This document shows positions 47,904 through 52,024 of a stretch of 52,024 bases of DNA, piece after piece. How positions within the stretch are numbered: the first letter of the stretch is position 1; every line of letters starts with the position of its first letter. Source of the stretch: Chryseobacterium polytrichastri (GTDB taxonomy: Bacteria > Bacteroidota > Bacteroidia > Flavobacteriales > Weeksellaceae); the NCBI RefSeq assembly GCF_900142445.1, contig NZ_FRAV01000036.1, positions 1 to 52,024 on the forward strand. Reading direction: 5' to 3'. Made by a program: the position numbers and the translations under genes. The notes beneath the pieces were generated by a model. The model was not told where the DNA came from. It ran no database searches and was given only the letters and a program-made list of their open reading frames with translations.

Positions 47904-50789
47904 TTAAAAATCTACATTAACCCCTAAAGAATATGTTTTTGGATTTGGATATACGTTAAGCGAATACGTTGTAATCGGCTCTACATCAAAACCTTTCCAT
48001 CCTGTGAAAGTATAAATATTCTCAGCTTGTGCAAAAATTTTAATAGAATTTATTGGCAAGTCACCTAATACTTTCTTGCTGAAAGTATACCCAATACTTA
48101 CATTCTTTAATCTAACAAAATCAGATTTGAAAAGAAATCTATCAGAAGAACCTGATAATGTTGCATTAACTGCATTAAGACTTGGTAATGTAGAGTTAGG
48201 ATTATTTGGATTCCAAGAATTTAAGAGTTCAGAAGATACATTAAGACCAGAAGCTGCATAAGCAGGATTCATTACCCAAGAATTTAGATTATCATAAATA
48301 TAACCTCCTTTTTGATAAGAAAATAAAGCATCAACAAAGAAACCATCGTAAGAGAAATTAAATCCAAATCCACCCGTATATTTAGGCATAGGACTTTTTC
48401 CTGTAAGTCTTCTATCACCTGCAGTAGGTGTCTCAGTTACATTTCCATTTATATCCATAAATAACTGCTCACCGTTGCTAGGATTTACACCTAAATAAGG
48501 GTAAAGCTGCCATTGGTTAGCTGGCCCTCCGACAGCATCAACATTATCATCTGTAAGATCATTAGTGTCCATACTAACAATTTTATTAGCGTTGTATGCC
48601 ATATTCGCAAATATAGAAAGTTTTGTTTTGGCATTTCTTATTACATTGAACCTTAACAAACCTTCAACTCCTTTATTATCCATTATTCCATTATTCCCTC
48701 TTAAAGATCCTTGTCCTGTAACATAAGTTACCGGAATAGAATTGAATAATCGCGAAGTTCTTTTTTGATAATAATCAAATGTACCTTCTACCAATCCTTT
48801 GTAGTTGAAATCTACTCCTACATCGACTTGTTTTACTTGTTCCCATTTCAGATTCTTGTTTCCAAGGTTTGTCAAAGCATAACCAGGTAAACTTTGGTAA
48901 CCAGGAGCCGTTGTAGGATTTGGGCCATTGTAATCTAAATATGAAACCGGCCCTAGAGTTAAGATATTAGTATTAGTGGTTGTTGTAAATAAATTCTGAT
49001 TACCCGTAGTTCCTATAGAAGCTCTAAGCTTCAACAACGTAAATCCTGAATCCTCCATAAAACTTTCCTGATCTATATTCCATCTTCCTGCTACAGACCA
49101 AAAAGTTTCCCATCTGTTTTCCGTCGGAAACCTGTATGACCCATCTCTTCTCACTACCCCAGATACACCATACTTGCCTTTGTAGTCATAATCTAAGGTT
49201 CCAAAATACGCTAAGGTACCTGCATTAACTTTTTGAGCACTTGCAGAAGGTCTGTAGATATTTGGTGTAGCTGGATTGAAGGGAACATATCCTGTTCCTG
49301 CACCGAACTCCCAAACTAAAGGATCAAGACCATTTTGCTGTTGAGTGTAGCTTTGCCAATTTACTCTAATGTAATCCAAGTAAGCAGAAGCTGTTATGGT
49401 GTGATCACCAAATGAATGATTATAAGTAATATTAGTGGTACTGTTAACAGTCAAATCATTCACCGTATTAAACTGCTCAAACCCACCATATTTTGCAGGT
49501 TTACCGTCTGCTTGTATTTGACCTGCGGCTACTACCAAAGATAAATAGCCGTTTGCTGCTCTTGCAAATTGTCTTTGATAATTTTTATAATCGATACCTG
49601 TTCTATTTCCAACACTTAAGTCTGGGGTAAGCTTATAATTAGCACTTACGTTAGCTGTAACACTAGTTTCCGTAAACTGATTTCTAATACCTCCATTGAT
49701 ATTGTCATAAAGAATATATGCCCCATTTCCGTTACCACTAGCCTGTCCAATTTGGTTGAATAGTCCCAATCCATTGGTAAATGTTGGCGCCGCTAAATAA
49801 GGAGCAGAAAGAACAGTTCCAAATAAAGGATTCTGTAAAGTATTTGCGTTTATATTAGTATTCGTTTCGTCATCTAACTGATTTCTTTTTGAATATCCCA
49901 ATCCCAAAATTGCACCAAAGGTTAATCTTCCATCACTGCTTTTTCCATTAAGATTATTTCTTAAAGTAAATCTTTTGAAATCCGTTCCACGAATGTTACC
50001 TTCGCTATCAACATAACCTAAGGAAACAAAGTTGCTGATATTTTCCCCACCAGCGCTAACGGATAATGTATGTTGTTGGCTCATTGCCACTCTGGAAAAT
50101 AAGTTTCTCCAGTTGGTATTAGTCGTAAAATTATCTATTTCACTTTGAGTCTTAGTAGCACCTAGCCCTGCACCTGCATTTTTTTGTACTTGTAACAGTT
50201 GCTGTCCTGTAGACATATTGTAATCTGTTGTTGGCAACTCAGAAAAAGAAGTCAATGCATCATAGGAAATCCTAAGTTTTGAATTAAACTTCCCTCCTTT
50301 TGTAGTAATCACAACAACACCATTTGCAGCTCTATTCCCATAGATTGCCGTAGCCTGAGCATCTTTTAAGATACTGAAAGTGTCTATATCATTAGGGTTT
50401 AGGTTTCTGAACTGAGAACCAGAAGTAATGATACCATCTATAACATATAAAGGATCAGTAGAACCATTTAGTGAGCTAAGCCCTCTAATTATGATATTGA
50501 ATTTACCAGACCCTGGAGATCCAGACGCAGAGTTAGCCACAATACCTGGCGCTGTACCCTGTATAGAGTTAAGAACAGAAATATTCGGTCTGTTCTCTAA
50601 TGTTTCCGAACCAATTGTTACAGAAGAAGACGTTGATTTAGCTTTTGTTGACGTCTTACTATACCCCAAAACAACTACCTCTTCAATTTTTGTCTCTTTT
50701 GCAGAGTCACTAGGCTTTTTTTGAGCTAAAACAGCTTGCCCTGTAAAAAACAAGACACCAGCTGTCAATACGCGTAATTTAACATTCAT
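47904..50789 (-). CDS. SusC/RagA TonB-linked outer-membrane receptor (second locus)
   Basis: This 961-residue outer-membrane receptor has a signal peptide ending VLAQ. The TonB-box-like KIEEVVVLGYSKTS follows, then a plug with GTAPGIVANSASGSPGSGKF, IIRGLSSLNGSTDPLYVIDG and AIYGNRAANGVVVITTKGG. The barrel ends in a typical aromatic strand (KTYSLGVNVDF). Like the other SusC in this window it lacks the N-terminal carboxypeptidase-like domain. It opens the SusC-SusD-lipoprotein operon. No riboswitch is seen in its leader; a promoter is at about 50819-50849. Confidence 0.93.
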   Translation of the reverse strand: MNVKLRVLTAGVLFFTGQAVLAQKKPSDSAKETKIEEVVVLGYSKTSTKAKSTSSSVTIGSETLENRPNISVLNSIQGTAPGIVANSASGSPGSGKFNIIIRGLSSLNGSTDPLYVIDGIITSGSQFRNLNPNDIDTFSILKDAQATAIYGNRAANGVVVITTKGGKFNSKLRISYDALTSFSELPTTDYNMSTGQQLLQVQKNAGAGLGATKTQSEIDNFTTNTNWRNLFSRVAMSQQHTLSVSAGGENISNFVSLGYVDSEGNIRGTDFKRFTLRNNLNGKSSDGRLTFGAILGLGYSKRNQLDDETNTNINANTLQNPLFGTVLSAPYLAAPTFTNGLGLFNQIGQASGNGNGAYILYDNINGGIRNQFTETSVTANVSANYKLTPDLSVGNRTGIDYKNYQRQFARAANGYLSLVVAAGQIQADGKPAKYGGFEQFNTVNDLTVNSTTNITYNHSFGDHTITASAYLDYIRVNWQSYTQQQNGLDPLVWEFGAGTGYVPFNPATPNIYRPSASAQKVNAGTLAYFGTLDYDYKGKYGVSGVVRRDGSYRFPTENRWETFWSVAGRWNIDQESFMEDSGFTLLKLRASIGTTGNQNLFTTTTNTNILTLGPVSYLDYNGPNPTTAPGYQSLPGYALTNLGNKNLKWEQVKQVDVGVDFNYKGLVEGTFDYYQKRTSRLFNSIPVTYVTGQGSLRGNNGIMDNKGVEGLLRFNVIRNAKTKLSIFANMAYNANKIVSMDTNDLTDDNVDAVGGPANQWQLYPYLGVNPSNGEQLFMDINGNVTETPTAGDRRLTGKSPMPKYTGGFGFNFSYDGFFVDALFSYQKGGYIYDNLNSWVMNPAYAASGLNVSSELLNSWNPNNPNSTLPSLNAVNATLSGSSDRFLFKSDFVRLKNVSIGYTFSKKVLGDLPINSIKIFAQAENIYTFTGWKGFDVEPITTYSLNVYPNPKTYSLGVNVDF

Positions 50790-50818
50790 ATTAACAAATT
50801 TTAATATATTTTAATGGA

Positions 50819-50849
50819 CAAATATGTTAATAAATATTAACACTTGCAA
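50819..50849 (-). promoter_or_regulatory. candidate promoter of the second SusC operon
   Basis: The minus strand has TTG (50847-50849), 20 bp, then CATATTTG (50819-50826), which matches TAnnTTTG except at the first base. A 6-bp inverted repeat, GTTAAT...ATTAAC (50826-50841), lies in the spacer and could bind a regulator. The rest of this 422-bp divergent gap contains only the long inverted repeat listed separately. Confidence 0.45.
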
Positions 50850-51135
50850 GTTTTTTTATGATATAAGCGGATTAGTTTTTCATTAAAAAGTGAAAATAAA
50901 TCATCAAACCAATCAAACTTCATAAAAATTAACATATTTTATTCAACAATAGGCAATTTACATATCATAAATCTCTAATTTAACATTTTATCAATAAAAA
51001 AATAAACACTATTTAGAGTCATTATAAATTACATCACCATTAACTCACCAGAAAAAGACATTAAAATCATATTTTGAATTAGTTAGCATATCGAAAATTA
51101 GGATTAAATAAAAATTCAATAAAATTTTCTTAGCT

Positions 51136-51175
51136 TTACAAAATACTAAATAATGATTTACTTAGTATTTTGTAA
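51136..51175. promoter_or_regulatory. 14-bp perfect inverted repeat before a conserved hypothetical gene
   Basis: TTACAAAATACTAA and TTAGTATTTTGTAA are exact complements separated by 12 bases. The element lies 37 bp before the ATG at 51212, in the gap between divergent genes, so it may be an operator or an RNA hairpin in the leader. It lacks the T run expected of a terminator. Confidence 0.55.
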
Positions 51176-51211
51176 TATCTGCTAAAAATCAACAATAAAA
51201 TTTTATAACAC

Positions 51212-51883
51212 ATGAATAAAAAAATTCTAGTAAGCCTCTTATCAGTTTCTTCAATTCTAACTTTTTCACAGCAAACTCTTTCTATAAATCAGGTCACCGG
51301 AAGTCAAGCTGTTTTTAATGCTGGTTCTGATTCCAAATCTTTTAAATACGAAGAAATTTCAGGCTCTCCTTATTTTGACAAAAAATTTCATGAAGCTAAG
51401 GTTGCTGATAATTATGAAAAGATATCAGTTCGATACAATAGCTACAAAGATGAAGTTGAGTTTCAAAAAGACGGAAGTCCTTTAGTACTTCCTAAAGAAG
51501 CAAAATTTTCAAGAATAGAGATTTCTTCACCAAAACAAACAGTTGTATTATTAGAAACATCTGATGATTTAAGTGGATATTTCTTTGAGTTAGCAAACGG
51601 TAAAAACTCTTTGTACAAAAAAATTAAAACTAAATTCGTAGATTATGTTCCTGCACCTAATGGTTATACCACTGACAAACCAGCTACTTTCAAAACGCTA
51701 GACCCAATATACTATATTAAAACAGAGAAAGGTTTTATAAAGAAACCTAAAAATCAAAAAGATATTATCGAGCAATTTCCAGATAAAAAAGAAGCTTTAA
51801 CAACATTCTTTAAATCAAACAAAATTAAATTCGATAAAGAAGAAGACTTAATAAAATTAGTTACTTTTTTAAATCAGAATTAA
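51212..51883 (+). CDS. conserved exported protein of unknown function
   Basis: I do not recognise a named family. The 223-residue protein has a signal peptide (about 1-19, ending TFSQ) and then a mixed alpha/beta mature part rich in Lys, Ser and Glu. No cysteines, membrane segments or catalytic motifs are visible. The C-terminal third (FPDKKEALTTFFKSNKIKFD, then KEEDLIKLVTFL) looks helical, and similar tails occur in small exported flavobacterial proteins. It is a single-gene unit with a terminator after it and a long inverted repeat before it. Confidence 0.7.
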   Translation: MNKKILVSLLSVSSILTFSQQTLSINQVTGSQAVFNAGSDSKSFKYEEISGSPYFDKKFHEAKVADNYEKISVRYNSYKDEVEFQKDGSPLVLPKEAKFSRIEISSPKQTVVLLETSDDLSGYFFELANGKNSLYKKIKTKFVDYVPAPNGYTTDKPATFKTLDPIYYIKTEKGFIKKPKNQKDIIEQFPDKKEALTTFFKSNKIKFDKEEDLIKLVTFLNQN

Positions 51884-51890
51884 TCACAAA

Positions 51891-51921
51891 AAAAAGCCAC
51901 TTTTTACAAAGTGGCTTTTTT
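51891..51921 (+). terminator. terminator after the conserved exported protein gene
   Basis: AAAAAGCCACTTT and AAAGTGGCTTTTT form perfect arms around a 4-base loop and are followed by T residues. It starts 8 bp beyond the stop codon. Confidence 0.85.
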
Positions 51922-51930
51922 ATACTTAAT

Positions 51931-52024
51931 GTCGCGTCCTAAAATAGGTTTACAGAAAATATACTTATTATGGAAAAACGAGATAGGAATAGAGAAAAGC
52001 GTACACAACGAGATTATACAATGT
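51931..52024 (+). mobile_element. left end of an insertion sequence with transposase start, cut by window edge
   Basis: After TGTCGCGTCCTAAAATAGG, which looks like an IS terminus, an ATG at 51970 opens a frame reading MEKRDRNREKRTQRDYTM to the window end. A very basic N-terminus of this kind is typical, as I recall, of the first ORF of IS3-type transposases in Chryseobacterium and relatives. Only 18 codons are visible, so the assignment is tentative. Confidence 0.5.

Noticed and set aside
46373..50789. Second SusCD locus considered as a polysaccharide utilisation locus.
   Set aside because: No glycoside hydrolase, lyase, sulfatase or dedicated regulator lies in the window beside it.

Overview
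The window is an AT-rich chromosomal segment of a member of the Bacteroidota, most likely a Chryseobacterium-like flavobacterium (family Weeksellaceae). The evidence is two SusC/SusD pairs, a type IX secretion (T9SS) C-terminal sorting domain, many SPII lipoproteins, a bacillithiol gene (bshC), a GYDIA-type GHMP kinase, and promoters of the Bacteroidota type (TAnnTTTG at -7). The identification rests on reading the sequence only; no database was searched. The window is bounded by insertion-sequence material: a partial ISAon1-type element that cut into an older transposase remnant on the left, and the first codons of a probable IS3-type transposase on the right.

Layout. At 0.4-3.5 kb, a TetR regulator precedes tautomerase, beta-propeller lipoprotein and DJ-1/PfpI genes; matching 18-bp operator-like sites lie before tetR and before the tautomerase gene. 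At 3.6-5.7 kb, a GntR/FadR-type regulator and an Fsr-like MFS exporter each carry the same 19-bp operator-like site. At 5.7-6.6 kb is a YXWGXW-repeat exported protein. At 6.7-13.7 kb is a vitamin B12 acquisition operon: cobalamin riboswitch, BtuB-like TonB receptor, BtuG-like beta-propeller lipoprotein, a second surface lipoprotein, and a T9SS-exported protein.

From 13.8 to 28.6 kb nearly everything lies on the minus strand and concerns metals in the cell envelope. In transcription order it holds a small Cys-rich protein, a CzcA-type RND pump fused to its outer-membrane channel, the adaptor protein, a Fur-family regulator and a Zn/Cd P-type ATPase. These are followed by a small C-x3-C protein, a YHS lipoprotein, a SCO copper chaperone, an exported superoxide dismutase and a paralogous small C-x3-C protein. 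The module ends with an MbnP/MbnH pair and an outer-membrane barrel. All three small Cys proteins end in the motif I-[FW]-[RQ]-P-P; I consider these the best candidates for something undescribed.

At 28.8-30.7 kb, a DUF2723-like membrane protein and a short membrane protein carry single-base frameshifts, followed by an intact small membrane protein. At 30.8-35.5 kb, a SusC/SusD pair lies behind a SAM-I riboswitch, which predicts uptake of methionine or a related sulfur compound. At 35.7-43.4 kb are housekeeping genes: aroQ, pckA, a GHMP kinase, fabD, a LysM/periplasmic-binding lipid-free protein and bshC. At 43.5-50.8 kb are a putative porin and a second SusC/SusD/lipoprotein operon. A conserved hypothetical exported protein and the right-hand IS end complete the window. 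Three kinds of palindromic intergenic repeat recur across the segment.
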